Assembly (NCBI GenBank): GCA_029242705.1
Contig: JAQWTK010000011.1
Coordinates: 1-64,000, forward strand
Direction: 5' to 3'
DNA length: 64,000 nucleotides
Origin: Gammaproteobacteria bacterium
GTDB lineage: Bacteria > Pseudomonadota > Gammaproteobacteria > Pseudomonadales > Pseudohongiellaceae
Shown here: positions 10,295-20,253 of the stretch, piece by piece
Position numbering within the stretch: position 1 is the first letter of the stretch
Layout: every line of letters starts with the position of its first letter
Notes under the pieces: generated by a model
What the model saw: the letters and a program-made list of their open reading frames with translations, nothing else
Database searches by the model: none
Told to the model about the DNA's origin: nothing
Made by a program: the position numbers and the translations under genes

Positions 10295-11320
10295 ATGACT
10301 ATCCTGCGGAAAACTCTAAACCGATCTAGTCTTGTGCTGATAGCTTCGTCACTCGCCTGCTCTTTCGCCAACGCCCAAAGCGATCGCCCGAACCTCGAAG
10401 GTATCTGGACCAACGCGTCACTCACAAATCTGCAACGCCCAGAGGGTGTGGACTCGCTAATTGTTCCGCCCGAGCAGGCCCAAATTATAGCCGCGGCTAC
10501 CCCAATAGCCCGTCTCGAGGGTGGGCTCGATGAGGGCGACGGTGTGAACGATACGCCCGAAGCGGGAGCCGATGACTTTGGTGTCAGGGCCTACAATAAT
10601 TTTTGGGTAAGTCCTGGATCTAATCTGGCCCTTGTGAAAGGTGAGTTCCGCACCTCTTATATAGTCGACCCGCCGAACGGTCGCGTCCCGCGGCAAGAAG
10701 ATCCGCAATACGATTTCGAAAGAGCAAATTTCGGTAATCGCTATGTGACAGGAATTGCTGACTATCGTGGCCCGGAGGCCTTCCCAAACGCAGAGCGTTG
10801 CCTATTAGGTTTCGGCAACAAGGCGGGACCCGGGATGATGGGAGCACTGTATAACAATACCTACCAATTCGTGCAGACGGATGATTATGTGATGATCCTG
10901 GTAGAAATGGTTCACGACGCACGGATTATTCCGATCTATGACTCCGCTGAGGAAGCGCGAGACAATCGAAGACCAACACCACTAGAGCAGTGGTTTGGTG
11001 ATTCTGTCGGTTGGTATGAAGATGACGAGCTTGTTATCGAAACCACTAACATCCACCCACAACAAATGAGTCAGAGCTCAATCCCGATAACTAAAGATGG
11101 AAGAATAACTGAACGATTTAGCAGATATTCTGATAATGAAATTTTCTACCAATTTATTGTAGAGGATGACAATATTTACCATCAGACTTGGACCGCAGAA
11201 CTAAGCTTCTATGCTTCTCCCGAGCCTTGGTACGAATATGCCTGCCATGAGGGCAACTACTCTATGCCGGGATCGCTAGCGGGAGCGCGAAGACTAGAGC
11301 TCGACGCCTTAGGACAATAA
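10295..11320 (+). CDS. Secreted protein of unknown function (paralogue of 11338-12378)
   Basis: Signal peptide; 'FGDSVGWYEDDELVIETTNIHPQ', C-terminal 'YEYACHEGNYSMPGSLAGAR'. Confidence 0.8.
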   Translation: MTILRKTLNRSSLVLIASSLACSFANAQSDRPNLEGIWTNASLTNLQRPEGVDSLIVPPEQAQIIAAATPIARLEGGLDEGDGVNDTPEAGADDFGVRAYNNFWVSPGSNLALVKGEFRTSYIVDPPNGRVPRQEDPQYDFERANFGNRYVTGIADYRGPEAFPNAERCLLGFGNKAGPGMMGALYNNTYQFVQTDDYVMILVEMVHDARIIPIYDSAEEARDNRRPTPLEQWFGDSVGWYEDDELVIETTNIHPQQMSQSSIPITKDGRITERFSRYSDNEIFYQFIVEDDNIYHQTWTAELSFYASPEPWYEYACHEGNYSMPGSLAGARRLELDALGQ

Positions 11321-11337
11321 GATAAGAGGAAAGCGCC

Positions 11338-12378
11338 ATGAAAATTACAACCCCAATTGCCGCTGCATTGCTCATCATTCCGTTTAGCTTTTCCGCTGCA
11401 CAATCTGCAGATGACTATTTTGTTCCGCAAACCGAATGGGGACAGCCCGACCTTCAGGGAGTATGGAACTTCAACTCCGAAACTCCCATGCAGAGACCCG
11501 AAGAGTTTGGGGATCGCGAGTTTTTAACTGCTGAAGAGGTCCAACAGGCTCGGATTGACAGAGAGAGAAGTCGTGAAGAGGCAGACGCCCGCGAGGCGGA
11601 GCTAAATGTAAACCCAGAAGCGCCTCCGGTTGCTGAAAGGTCTGGTGGTTATAATAATTTCTGGTTTGAGAGGGCTGCTATTGGTGAGAACGTCCGCACC
11701 TCTTTGATTACTCACCCTACAAATGGAAGAATTCCAGAGAGGGTCGAAGGCTCTCTTGTCCACACCGCAAATCTAGGGCCTGACGTTCCTGGCGACAGGC
11801 CAGTTAGGGCCCTATTTGGAGGCATTGCTAAAGACGGACCAGAAGATCGCGGCCTCTCGGAACGCTGCCTGATTGGCTTCAACGCTGGCCCTCCTCTAAG
11901 TGGTGGTGGGTATAATGCCAACATCCAGATAGTTCAAAGCAAAAGCCACGCGGTCATTTTGACTGAGATGGTTCATGATGCTCGGATTGTGCCTCTAGAT
12001 GATGGGGGAGCTTTAGACGACAACATCCGATTGTGGACTGGTGATTCCAGGGGTTACTTTGAAGGTGATACCTTAGTCGTTGTCACAAAAAACTTTAGCG
12101 ACCTCTTACCAAGTTTCAGCAGGTTTGGTACGGCAGAAAATAAAGTCCTTACCGAAAAATTCACACGCGTTAATTACTCAACTATAAATTACGAGTGGAC
12201 CTTAGAAGATCCTTCGACGTTCACAGATAGGATTACAGCAACGCTGCCCATGACCAAAGTCGCGGGACAGCTTTACGAGTACGGCTGTCATGAGGGTAAC
12301 TATGGCATGGAGAATATACTAAGGGGTGAGAGGATGAGCGAACGTCGTGCTGCCGAAGCTGATGGCGGGGCCGACTAG
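11338..12378 (+). CDS. Secreted protein of unknown function (paralogue of 10295-11320)
   Basis: 'TGDSRGYFEGDTLVVVTKNF', C-terminal 'YEYGCHEGNYGMENILRGER' shared with the upstream gene. Confidence 0.8.
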   Translation: MKITTPIAAALLIIPFSFSAAQSADDYFVPQTEWGQPDLQGVWNFNSETPMQRPEEFGDREFLTAEEVQQARIDRERSREEADAREAELNVNPEAPPVAERSGGYNNFWFERAAIGENVRTSLITHPTNGRIPERVEGSLVHTANLGPDVPGDRPVRALFGGIAKDGPEDRGLSERCLIGFNAGPPLSGGGYNANIQIVQSKSHAVILTEMVHDARIVPLDDGGALDDNIRLWTGDSRGYFEGDTLVVVTKNFSDLLPSFSRFGTAENKVLTEKFTRVNYSTINYEWTLEDPSTFTDRITATLPMTKVAGQLYEYGCHEGNYGMENILRGERMSERRAAEADGGAD

Positions 12379-12388
12379 CCAAAAAATT

Positions 12389-12410
12389 AAACCATGGAAT
12401 GGTTTTTAGT
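12389..12410. terminator. Possible bidirectional terminator between convergent genes
   Basis: AAACCAT-GGA-ATGGTTT inverted repeat with flanking A and T tracts. Confidence 0.45.
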
Positions 12411-13812
12411 TTGTAGCCAATTCCCTTAACAAAGCAGCTGTCACTGGCCTTGGTCTTAACGTACGCATTGCCACATCGTGCGGTGTTCGGCCTCTATTAT
12501 CTAGCGCCTCTGGGTCCGCACCTCGGGCAACCAAAAATTTTATAATCTCATTGCCCGAAACATTTGCTGCGCCATGAACAGCGGTCTGACCAGAGCGATC
12601 TACCGAATGGATGTCCGTTCCGACCTCAAGAACCAACAATTCGAGCGCTTGTATTAGCTTTTCTTCAGTCACTATACGAGAATCCGTTTGTGTTACACCT
12701 GCTGCCACCATAGTTGGCGTAACACCCCAGGCCTGACGAAGCTCGGGGTCTGCGCCTGCAGCTAATAAATCTTTCATCATCCCAACATTACCCAAGCGAG
12801 CCGCCAACCAGAATGGCGAAGCGCCATCGTAGGCCTCACGCCCCACATAATCTCCCCGCCTAAAAGGTAAACCCTGGGTAAGCTGCGCATTGGGATCGGC
12901 ACCTTCGTCTAAAAGGGCCTTTAATAATACCGACTTATTCCTTTCAACAGCGTAATGAAGCGATGTCATTCCATATTGATCTGCCTGCATTACGTCAGCA
13001 TCGTAATCTAATATGAGTAGGGCTAGAGCTTCATGTCCACTCTCATCAACTACAAGGCGATAGTCACTCCCTGCGATTGCACTAAGGCTAGCCGCAGCAA
13101 GCAACAAAGGGCTCAATCCATTTGATGTCGAAGCATTTACATCCGCACCTGCTTTTAACAACAAATTCGCAACTTCAACCGAACCGGCTCTAGCGGCAAA
13201 CATTAGTGGAGTAAACTCTCCTCTCGAAGTCCCATTGACATGTGCCCCGGCGCCAATGAGGACATCAACGACTGATTCGTGGTTATTGGCAGCAGCCCAC
13301 ATTAGAGCGGTCTGACCACTACCCCTTTCAACTCCATTGGGGTTCGCCCCTCTTGAGAGAAGTGTCTCAACAGCTTGCAAGGTTCCAGTGCGAGCGCAAC
13401 TCATCAAAGCGCTTTCACCGCTAGGCTCAACAGTCTTCGCATTAGCTTGCGCACCTAATAAAAGCCCAACCATCGCTTCACTGCCATTTCGACAAGCAAT
13501 TGATATGGGTGCAACACCCAAGTCATTCACAGCATCAACTTCCGCCCCCGATTCTAGTAAAGCTTTTGAAAGCTCGACTGCGTCCCAATGAACGGACCAA
13601 TGCAAAGCGGTAGCTCCATCTGGCAGAGTAAGATTAACGTCAGCACCCTTGTCAATAAGTCTCAGTGCAACGTCAATCTCATTTTTTTGTGCGGCAATCA
13701 AAAGATCCGGCTCATCCGCACTCAATAATCCCGTACTAACAACACTAAGGATAAAAATAAATGCATTAGTTCCAAAATTAAATCCGTCTCGTATAAACAT
13801 TATTTTCAACAT
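12406..13812 (-). CDS. Secreted ankyrin repeat protein
   Basis: Multiple 'GxTALMxAAxxGxxxxVxxLLxxGADVN' repeats; N-terminal hydrophobic segment. Confidence 0.92.
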   Translation of the reverse strand: MLKIMFIRDGFNFGTNAFIFILSVVSTGLLSADEPDLLIAAQKNEIDVALRLIDKGADVNLTLPDGATALHWSVHWDAVELSKALLESGAEVDAVNDLGVAPISIACRNGSEAMVGLLLGAQANAKTVEPSGESALMSCARTGTLQAVETLLSRGANPNGVERGSGQTALMWAAANNHESVVDVLIGAGAHVNGTSRGEFTPLMFAARAGSVEVANLLLKAGADVNASTSNGLSPLLLAAASLSAIAGSDYRLVVDESGHEALALLILDYDADVMQADQYGMTSLHYAVERNKSVLLKALLDEGADPNAQLTQGLPFRRGDYVGREAYDGASPFWLAARLGNVGMMKDLLAAGADPELRQAWGVTPTMVAAGVTQTDSRIVTEEKLIQALELLVLEVGTDIHSVDRSGQTAVHGAANVSGNEIIKFLVARGADPEALDNRGRTPHDVAMRTLRPRPVTAALLRELATN

Positions 13813-13818
13813 ATGCAG

Positions 13819-15177
13819 TTAACCAGACAATACATTCAGGTTGTAAGTACTATCACCAAAGCTATCTAAGGGAACTTCTAACTTATCCAGCATATCTAAG
13901 AACAAATTAGTAACCGGCGTTTCATTGTCTCTATTATATTGAACATGGCGACCACCGTTAATCGTTCCGGTACCACCGCCCACAAGCATCGTCGGTAAAT
14001 TATGATGATTATGGCCGTTCCCATCACTCATGCCGCTGCTGTAGATCAGCATAGAATTATCTAAAAGAGAACCATCACCATCATCGGTATTTCTCATTCT
14101 GTCGAGAAAATAGGAAAACATCTCGGTATGGTAACCATTGACTCGAATAAGTTTCTCGATCTTTTCTGCATTGCCCCCGTGATGAGATAGAGGGTGGTGC
14201 GCGTCGGGAACCCCGATCTCAGGATAAGCTCTTTGGCTAGTTTCATGACCAACCATAAAAGTTATGACTCGGGTTAAATCAGCTTGGAATGCAAGATGCT
14301 GAAGGTCGTACATTAGTTTAGCGTGCTCTTGAAAAGTCGCAGGCACCCCAGCGGGTTGTTCAATGACTGGAAGCTCTCTCTCACTTTGGGCTTCGGCCAT
14401 TTGAATGCGCCGTTCCGCATTGCGAATAGAATCTGTATACTCTTCAAGCTTAAGCCGATCTCGGTGGCCAAGGCCTCTTTGCAGCCTCGCTAGTTTGTTA
14501 CTCACCGCATCTAGAATACTACTGTCTTCCTCGCGGCGTGCTCGCCAAACTTTCGGGTCGGTACTTTCGTTGCCGCCAAACAAACGTTCGAAGACCACAC
14601 GGGGATTATTTTCCATCGGAAGTGGCGTAGTAGCGCTAGACCAGCAAAGCGTATTGGCATAAGCACATGCGTAACCAGGATCGCAGGCCCCTACGTTTTC
14701 TCTAGACTCCAAAGACAATTCTAAAGAAGATAATTGGGTATGCTCACCAAAGGCCTTCGCCACAATTTGATCAATAGAGAGGCCCGCACGAAGATCAGCT
14801 CCCTCAGTTTTCTTTGGATGCACGCCGGTCAGGTAAGCCCCAGCTGCCCGCGCATGGTCTCCCGCCCCTTCTCCTGGCCAAGCATCTCCCATCTTATTTG
14901 AAAGACCTGTAAGAACAAGCATCTGATCTTGATAAGCGGCCAATGGCGCCAGGGTGGATGGCAATGAAAATCCTCGGCCAACTTCCGGAGGCGTAAAGTT
15001 ATCCATGAAGACGCCATTTGGAACATAAACAATGCCCAGCCGTTTAACTGGTTTTGCCGCGGTTAGTTCCTGAGCAGTTAACGCCGGGACCATACCGTCA
15101 AGCAGAGGTAACGCAACACTCGCCCCTAATCCTCGAAGGAAAGTTCTTCGCGGTATATGCTTTTTTGTAATAATCAT
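13819..15177 (-). CDS. DUF1552 family protein with twin-arginine-type signal
   Basis: 'RRTFLRGLGASVALPLLDGMVPAL'; 'MLIYSSGMSDGNGHNHHNLPTMLVGG' typical of DUF1552. Confidence 0.9.
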   Translation of the reverse strand: MIITKKHIPRRTFLRGLGASVALPLLDGMVPALTAQELTAAKPVKRLGIVYVPNGVFMDNFTPPEVGRGFSLPSTLAPLAAYQDQMLVLTGLSNKMGDAWPGEGAGDHARAAGAYLTGVHPKKTEGADLRAGLSIDQIVAKAFGEHTQLSSLELSLESRENVGACDPGYACAYANTLCWSSATTPLPMENNPRVVFERLFGGNESTDPKVWRARREEDSSILDAVSNKLARLQRGLGHRDRLKLEEYTDSIRNAERRIQMAEAQSERELPVIEQPAGVPATFQEHAKLMYDLQHLAFQADLTRVITFMVGHETSQRAYPEIGVPDAHHPLSHHGGNAEKIEKLIRVNGYHTEMFSYFLDRMRNTDDGDGSLLDNSMLIYSSGMSDGNGHNHHNLPTMLVGGGTGTINGGRHVQYNRDNETPVTNLFLDMLDKLEVPLDSFGDSTYNLNVLSG

Positions 15178-17573
15178 AATTCTTTTGGACTCCTCATTTG
15201 GAACGGTACGCTCTCAACAATACCAAACACGATGGAAGACCAACTGTAATTATCTTCCTCCGCTTTCCTTACTATTTGTCTAACAGCCGGCGGGTCATAG
15301 TCTTCAAGACCTCGACCCAATGCGTAGGTGAGTAATTTCTTAGTGAGAGTCGCTATAAAGCGTTCTTCATTACCAAGCAGATAAGCCCTAACTCCGGCGG
15401 GTCCATCGAACGAAGAACCATCGGGTAAAATTGCCGAGGCATCAATGATCTCCCCACCATCGTGAGTCCTCAACCCTCCTATCGCATCAAAAGGTTCTAA
15501 AGCTAGTCCAAAGGGATCCATTCGCGAATGACAACTAGCACAAACCGGATTAGACCGATGCGCCTCGAGCCTCTCTCGCACTGACCTTGGGCTAGCCATA
15601 TCACTATCCTCCAAGTCAGGCACATTAGGCGGTGGTGGCGGCGGCGGTGCCCCTAACAAATTATCCAAAACCCACTTGCCCCTCAATGTAGGCGAAGTTC
15701 TGTTGGGATATGAAGTGGCAGTGAGGATACTACCCTGACCTAGAAGACCACCTCGTTTTTCATCGATAAAAGAAACTTTCCGAAAATGATTTCCGTAAAC
15801 ATCACTTATTCCATAATGTCGGGCCAAGCGCTCATTCAAAAAAGTATAGTCAGCTGTAAGCAGCTCCAATACATTGTTATCCTCGCGAATCTGGCTCTCT
15901 ACAAAAAACTCAGTCTCCCTGCGAAAAGCTTCGCGTAAGTTATCATCAAATTCGGGGAAAGCATCTGGGTCTGGCTTAACACCTGGCAGATTTCGTAGGT
16001 ACAACCATTGCCCTGCAAAATTTTCTATCAATGAATGAGATTTAGGATCCGACAACATTCTCTCGACTTGCTGAAGTAAAACTGTGGAGTCGCTCAACTT
16101 ACCTTGCTCAGCCAGAGCAAGCAGTTCATCATCAGGGATACTGCTCCACAAAAAGAATGACAGCCGCGAAGCCAGCTCTAAATCTGTGATCCTATAAGCA
16201 GTCGCAGGCTCCACCTCGATTGACTCACTTTCTATCCGGAATAGAAACTCTGGGTCTACAAGAATAGCTCGCAGCGCTCGCTGAATTCCCCTATCAAAAC
16301 CGCCCTCTTTTCGGCCACTTGTGTATAGAGAGAGCAATGAGGAAAGGTCATCATCGGTAACGGGCCTTCTAAACGCCTTTCGAGCCAAATTTGTAAGTAT
16401 CTCAGTGGCACAAGATTGATCACCTAAGACACTACCACTGGGTAAACAAGAAAATATCTTCTGCCGGCTGGGTGTGTCACTCGGTCGCTTCGCATTGTAG
16501 GGGCCATAAATTTTAATACTCCCCAGTGCCATCGGCATATCCCTATCCCCGGCAAACTCATATGACGCAGTAGAGAGGGCCGGCTCCAATATTCCTTCCG
16601 GAATTCCGCGTTTTTCAGGAAAAGCTAAGGTGATCGAATGTACACCAGCGCTAACGTCGGTGATACGCAATTCCATGTGGTCGTCAGCCGTCTGCTCATA
16701 TTCCGAGGCATACATAACTGCCGCCCACGGGTTAATAATGCCGTCGCCGCCAACAGTGTATTCAGCGATTAACTCACGATCAAACCGCGCTTCGATATTA
16801 TGTGGCTCGGACAAGCCGATAATCTGATTTGCATGAGTGCGCGCCAAACGTATTTTTATGTGATATTCGCCATCCAGTGGAAAATAATGTGAGATATTTG
16901 ACCCCCCTCGCGTCCCAAAAGGCTGCTCTTCGTTCATTCGTCCTGATTGAATAAGCGTAGAGCGCATTTCATAAGTTTTCACTGTTGGGAGTAAATTCGG
17001 ATCACCTATTGCCAATTGGCTTATTTTCGCGGCGGAGATCATGTAACGCTCAAGCAAGCTAGGAGACAATGTTAAAACATCTCCTATATTGTCAAACCCA
17101 TATCCAGAATCATCGGCCGGCAAGAACTCTCGACCATCGATATCGAGGGATAAAATGTCCCTAACAGCATTAGTATATTCGGCGCGATTGAGACGGTGCA
17201 CGACTGGACGGCCTGGATTTGGTTCTTTCGCCGCCGCATCATCTAAAGAAGCTTCTAACCAAGCGGCTAATTCATCGTAAATTTTCCCTTCAGGTCGAGG
17301 CATGCCTGGGGGAGGCATTTCTCTCGCACGTAATTTAAGAACAACCTTTTCCCAGATGCCGATTTCATCATGACGTTTACCAACCTCGTCAAGGGCAATC
17401 GTTTGCAGGGTAAAATTAGCTGTGCGAGTAGAGTCGTTGTGGCAGGCAATACAGTATTGGTTAAGAAAAGCACGTTGCCATGCTGTCGTATCTCGCGCGT
17501 TCTCCTGCGCAGTTACGCTGCCGGCGAAAACTACCAAGATCATCGAGCTATATAGAGTTATAACCCTGTGCAC
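15174..17573 (-). CDS. DUF1592/DUF1588/DUF1587/DUF1595/DUF1585 family protein with cytochrome c-like CxxCH motifs
   Basis: 'QYCIACHNDSTRTANF' near N-terminus, 'FLPADDSGYGFDNIGDVLTLSPSLLERY', 'NPVCASCHSRMDPFGLALEPFDAIG'. Confidence 0.9.
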   Translation of the reverse strand: MHRVITLYSSMILVVFAGSVTAQENARDTTAWQRAFLNQYCIACHNDSTRTANFTLQTIALDEVGKRHDEIGIWEKVVLKLRAREMPPPGMPRPEGKIYDELAAWLEASLDDAAAKEPNPGRPVVHRLNRAEYTNAVRDILSLDIDGREFLPADDSGYGFDNIGDVLTLSPSLLERYMISAAKISQLAIGDPNLLPTVKTYEMRSTLIQSGRMNEEQPFGTRGGSNISHYFPLDGEYHIKIRLARTHANQIIGLSEPHNIEARFDRELIAEYTVGGDGIINPWAAVMYASEYEQTADDHMELRITDVSAGVHSITLAFPEKRGIPEGILEPALSTASYEFAGDRDMPMALGSIKIYGPYNAKRPSDTPSRQKIFSCLPSGSVLGDQSCATEILTNLARKAFRRPVTDDDLSSLLSLYTSGRKEGGFDRGIQRALRAILVDPEFLFRIESESIEVEPATAYRITDLELASRLSFFLWSSIPDDELLALAEQGKLSDSTVLLQQVERMLSDPKSHSLIENFAGQWLYLRNLPGVKPDPDAFPEFDDNLREAFRRETEFFVESQIREDNNVLELLTADYTFLNERLARHYGISDVYGNHFRKVSFIDEKRGGLLGQGSILTATSYPNRTSPTLRGKWVLDNLLGAPPPPPPPNVPDLEDSDMASPRSVRERLEAHRSNPVCASCHSRMDPFGLALEPFDAIGGLRTHDGGEIIDASAILPDGSSFDGPAGVRAYLLGNEERFIATLTKKLLTYALGRGLEDYDPPAVRQIVRKAEEDNYSWSSIVFGIVESVPFQMRSPKEL

Positions 17574-17730
17574 GTTTTGTTACTCCCTGGTCCAGTTAAT
17601 CTGGCAACGTTACTTATAATTATTCTATTCGCAGGAATAGCTAGCGCAATACTACTGATTATATATCTTATTTCCGTATTTTTTACCGATATCGCGCAAA
17701 CTTACAATATTCATTTGTACAAACTTTCGG

Positions 17731-18408
17731 TCAAAGATAGTTCTCACCGACCGAACAGACGGCAATGCGGCTTAAATGACTAAAAGGCAGCTTAGTTTCT
17801 TCATGCCAGTCATTAAACTTTTCTTGAATTTTATTTAAATCCCTCTTACTAGTCGGTCTATCAGCAATTTCCAACCCAATACTTTTCAAAGTAACAATCA
17901 CATCCCTAGATAAAATAAAGCAATCTTTACCAACCCGTCGCAAAAAATACATCCCAGAATTTCCTCCTAAGCGGCTGCCATTCTTTTTCAAAAATACCAT
18001 TAAACCAACTTGGTCTGCACCCGACCATGAGGTTAGGAATTTACCAAAATTTCCATACTCCTTGCTTATCTCTTGTAAAAAGAATATGTTCTCCTGGAGA
18101 GCTTTTATTTTCTGTCCATTACGAACTATACGGCGATCTTTTAAATAATTTTCCCACTGTTCTGGTGAAAGCAAACATAACTTCTTAGGATCAAATTTGA
18201 AGAATGCTTCTTCAAATTCAGACCACTTATTTTCGATAACTTTCCAGCTAAATCCGGCCTGGTTAATAACTTTAGTCATGGCCGCCAGATACCGATCGTC
18301 GCCTAGTGATTCCAATTGCGTTTTATTAGAAACCTTTGGTAATAATTCCTTTAGTGCTGTTACACCCTTGCGTTTTTCCGCGCGAGCTCTTATCTCTCTA
18401 AACTTCAT
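17731..18408 (-). CDS. DNA-3-methyladenine glycosylase I family protein
   Basis: 'DDRYLAAMTKVINQAGFSWKVIENKW' and 'NGQKIKALQENIFFLQEISKEYGNFGKF'. Confidence 0.75.
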   Translation of the reverse strand: MKFREIRARAEKRKGVTALKELLPKVSNKTQLESLGDDRYLAAMTKVINQAGFSWKVIENKWSEFEEAFFKFDPKKLCLLSPEQWENYLKDRRIVRNGQKIKALQENIFFLQEISKEYGNFGKFLTSWSGADQVGLMVFLKKNGSRLGGNSGMYFLRRVGKDCFILSRDVIVTLKSIGLEIADRPTSKRDLNKIQEKFNDWHEETKLPFSHLSRIAVCSVGENYL

Positions 18409-18417
18409 GCATAAACA

Positions 18418-18828
18418 CTAAAGAGTCCGCGCTGGATAATTTGGTCCGTAGGACAAGTCGAAGTTTACACTCATAACACCAGGTATTGCGCGCACTACGC
18501 CTCCCAAACTTTGTTGAATAGTTCCGATATGACCCGGGGTTCGCATGCCACCACAGTCATCGCAAACAACCGATCCGGTTATAAGAACTATCCCCTCTGT
18601 CACTTGAACAGTAAACCCGGAAGGCAGGTCTTTCGCACTAGCGACCGCTAATTCAACTTGTGTTTTGATTCTCTCATCAATCGCAAGTTCGTTATCAGAT
18701 ATATTACTAACAATGGGCAATGAACTCTCCGACATCGTAGAAGAATTTTCTCCCCCGCAAGAATTTAAAACTAAAAGTGAAGCACCGAAGACGACTCCAT
18801 ATTTAAATAGGACTGTTTTATTACTCAT
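18418..18828 (-). CDS. Lipoprotein with BON-like domain
   Basis: Lipobox-like 'LLVLNSCGG'; 'GFTVQVTEGIVLITGSVVCDDCGG...GVVRAIPGVMSVNFDLSYG'. Confidence 0.65.
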   Translation of the reverse strand: MSNKTVLFKYGVVFGASLLVLNSCGGENSSTMSESSLPIVSNISDNELAIDERIKTQVELAVASAKDLPSGFTVQVTEGIVLITGSVVCDDCGGMRTPGHIGTIQQSLGGVVRAIPGVMSVNFDLSYGPNYPARTL

Positions 18829-18868
18829 AATATTCCCAATACTTTATTTAACATTTAACGTTAAAAAT

Positions 18869-19252
18869 TTATTCGATCTCAGTCGCAATTGACTCTTGAT
18901 CTACTTTATAGCTAACTTCACCGCCGCCAGCCTTAAAAGCAGTCAGTAGCGTTTCCACTCGAACTCTAAATTCGTCTTGCGCTAACCACTCCATATCTTG
19001 CACTTGCACCTTATCAATACCCTTAAGATCAGCCAACACATTAGTAAAAAACGCTTCTGGATCAGCACTATGAATGTTAAGAGTAGGCTCACCTGCCCAC
19101 CAATCAGCATCCTCAGGTATTCCGGATTCTTCGTTACTTTGTTGGAAACCAGAATTGAGATCCTGATAATTCATAAAAAGTTTTTCGCAAGAAAGATCAG
19201 CAATGCACTCGCTGCCATCCATCCGCATTAATAAGAAATCTCGTCGTTTCAT
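18869..19252 (-). CDS. Conserved-looking hypothetical protein, in line with the molybdoenzyme operon
   Basis: 127 aa ORF, same strand, 14 nt downstream of the FAD subunit. Confidence 0.6.
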   Translation of the reverse strand: MKRRDFLLMRMDGSECIADLSCEKLFMNYQDLNSGFQQSNEESGIPEDADWWAGEPTLNIHSADPEAFFTNVLADLKGIDKVQVQDMEWLAQDEFRVRVETLLTAFKAGGGEVSYKVDQESIATEIE

Positions 19253-19266
19253 AACTAAGAACGAGA

Positions 19267-20253
19267 CTAGCCAGCGGCTAAACTCAGCACAGCCGTTTCT
19301 ATTGCGGCGCTCGTCATCGGCAGCTTATGAGCATTCTTAGTAAGCGGCTGCGCATCTCGAATACCAATTTCTCCGGCCTCACGAGCTACCGCTGCACTAA
19401 TTTGTTTGCCTGCTAGAAAATCCTCTACTGCCTGGACTCGCCAAGGAATTGGAGCGACCCCAGTCAAAACCACTTTGGCACTTTGCGCAACATTTCCATC
19501 TCGCTGTATAACGGTTGCCACACCTATTTCCGCATGGGTCCAGGCCTCGCGATCCATAACTTTGTAGTATGTACTGACCGTATTCGCCGATAAATTCGGT
19601 ATCACGACACCAGTAAGTAATTCATTTTCTCGTAAGGAGTTTTCTCGAACCGGATCTGTAATTGGCAAAACAAAAAAATCTTCGGCAGATACTTCTCGGT
19701 CTCCGTTAGGTCCAGTCACCTGGAAGATTGCATCAAAAGCAACTAACGCTGGTGCAACATCAGACGGATGCACAATAAAGGAAGGGCCTCCTCCGAATAT
19801 CGCGTGTTGTCCATTCTCACCATCTAGCGAAAAGCATTCCTCTCCGCCCGCTTTAAAACAGTTAAAACCATTTCGGTAGTACCAGCACCAAGGCCTTTGT
19901 GTCACGTTGCCGGCCAACGTTCCAACATTTCGTATCTGGGGCGTACCGACAGAAACCGCCGCCTGGGCAATCGCAGACATACTTGCGTTAACCAATGGGT
20001 CTTCAGATAATTCAGTCAGGGTTACTAAACCACCAATCGATACTCCGTTCCCGTTAGTTTCTATTGCCCTCCCATCTGGGACCGAGCGCAGGTTTATAAC
20101 TACATCAGCGTTATCCGTACCATCCTTAATTTGCTGCAAAAGATCAGTACCGCCGCCAGAAAAAGCAACAGATTGGCCCAGCTGACGAGCTTGCTGTGCA
20201 GCGGAAGCCGCTTCTTCGAAACTAGCTACATTTAAGTTTGTTAGTGATCTCAT
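19267..20253 (-). CDS. Xanthine dehydrogenase family FAD-binding subunit with Cys-rich insertion
   Basis: 'LRSVPDGRAIETNGNGVSIGGLVTLTELSEDP', 'SVGTPQIRNVGTLAGNVTQRPWCWYYRNGFNCFKAGGEECF'. Confidence 0.9.
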   Translation of the reverse strand: MRSLTNLNVASFEEAASAAQQARQLGQSVAFSGGGTDLLQQIKDGTDNADVVINLRSVPDGRAIETNGNGVSIGGLVTLTELSEDPLVNASMSAIAQAAVSVGTPQIRNVGTLAGNVTQRPWCWYYRNGFNCFKAGGEECFSLDGENGQHAIFGGGPSFIVHPSDVAPALVAFDAIFQVTGPNGDREVSAEDFFVLPITDPVRENSLRENELLTGVVIPNLSANTVSTYYKVMDREAWTHAEIGVATVIQRDGNVAQSAKVVLTGVAPIPWRVQAVEDFLAGKQISAAVAREAGEIGIRDAQPLTKNAHKLPMTSAAIETAVLSLAAG

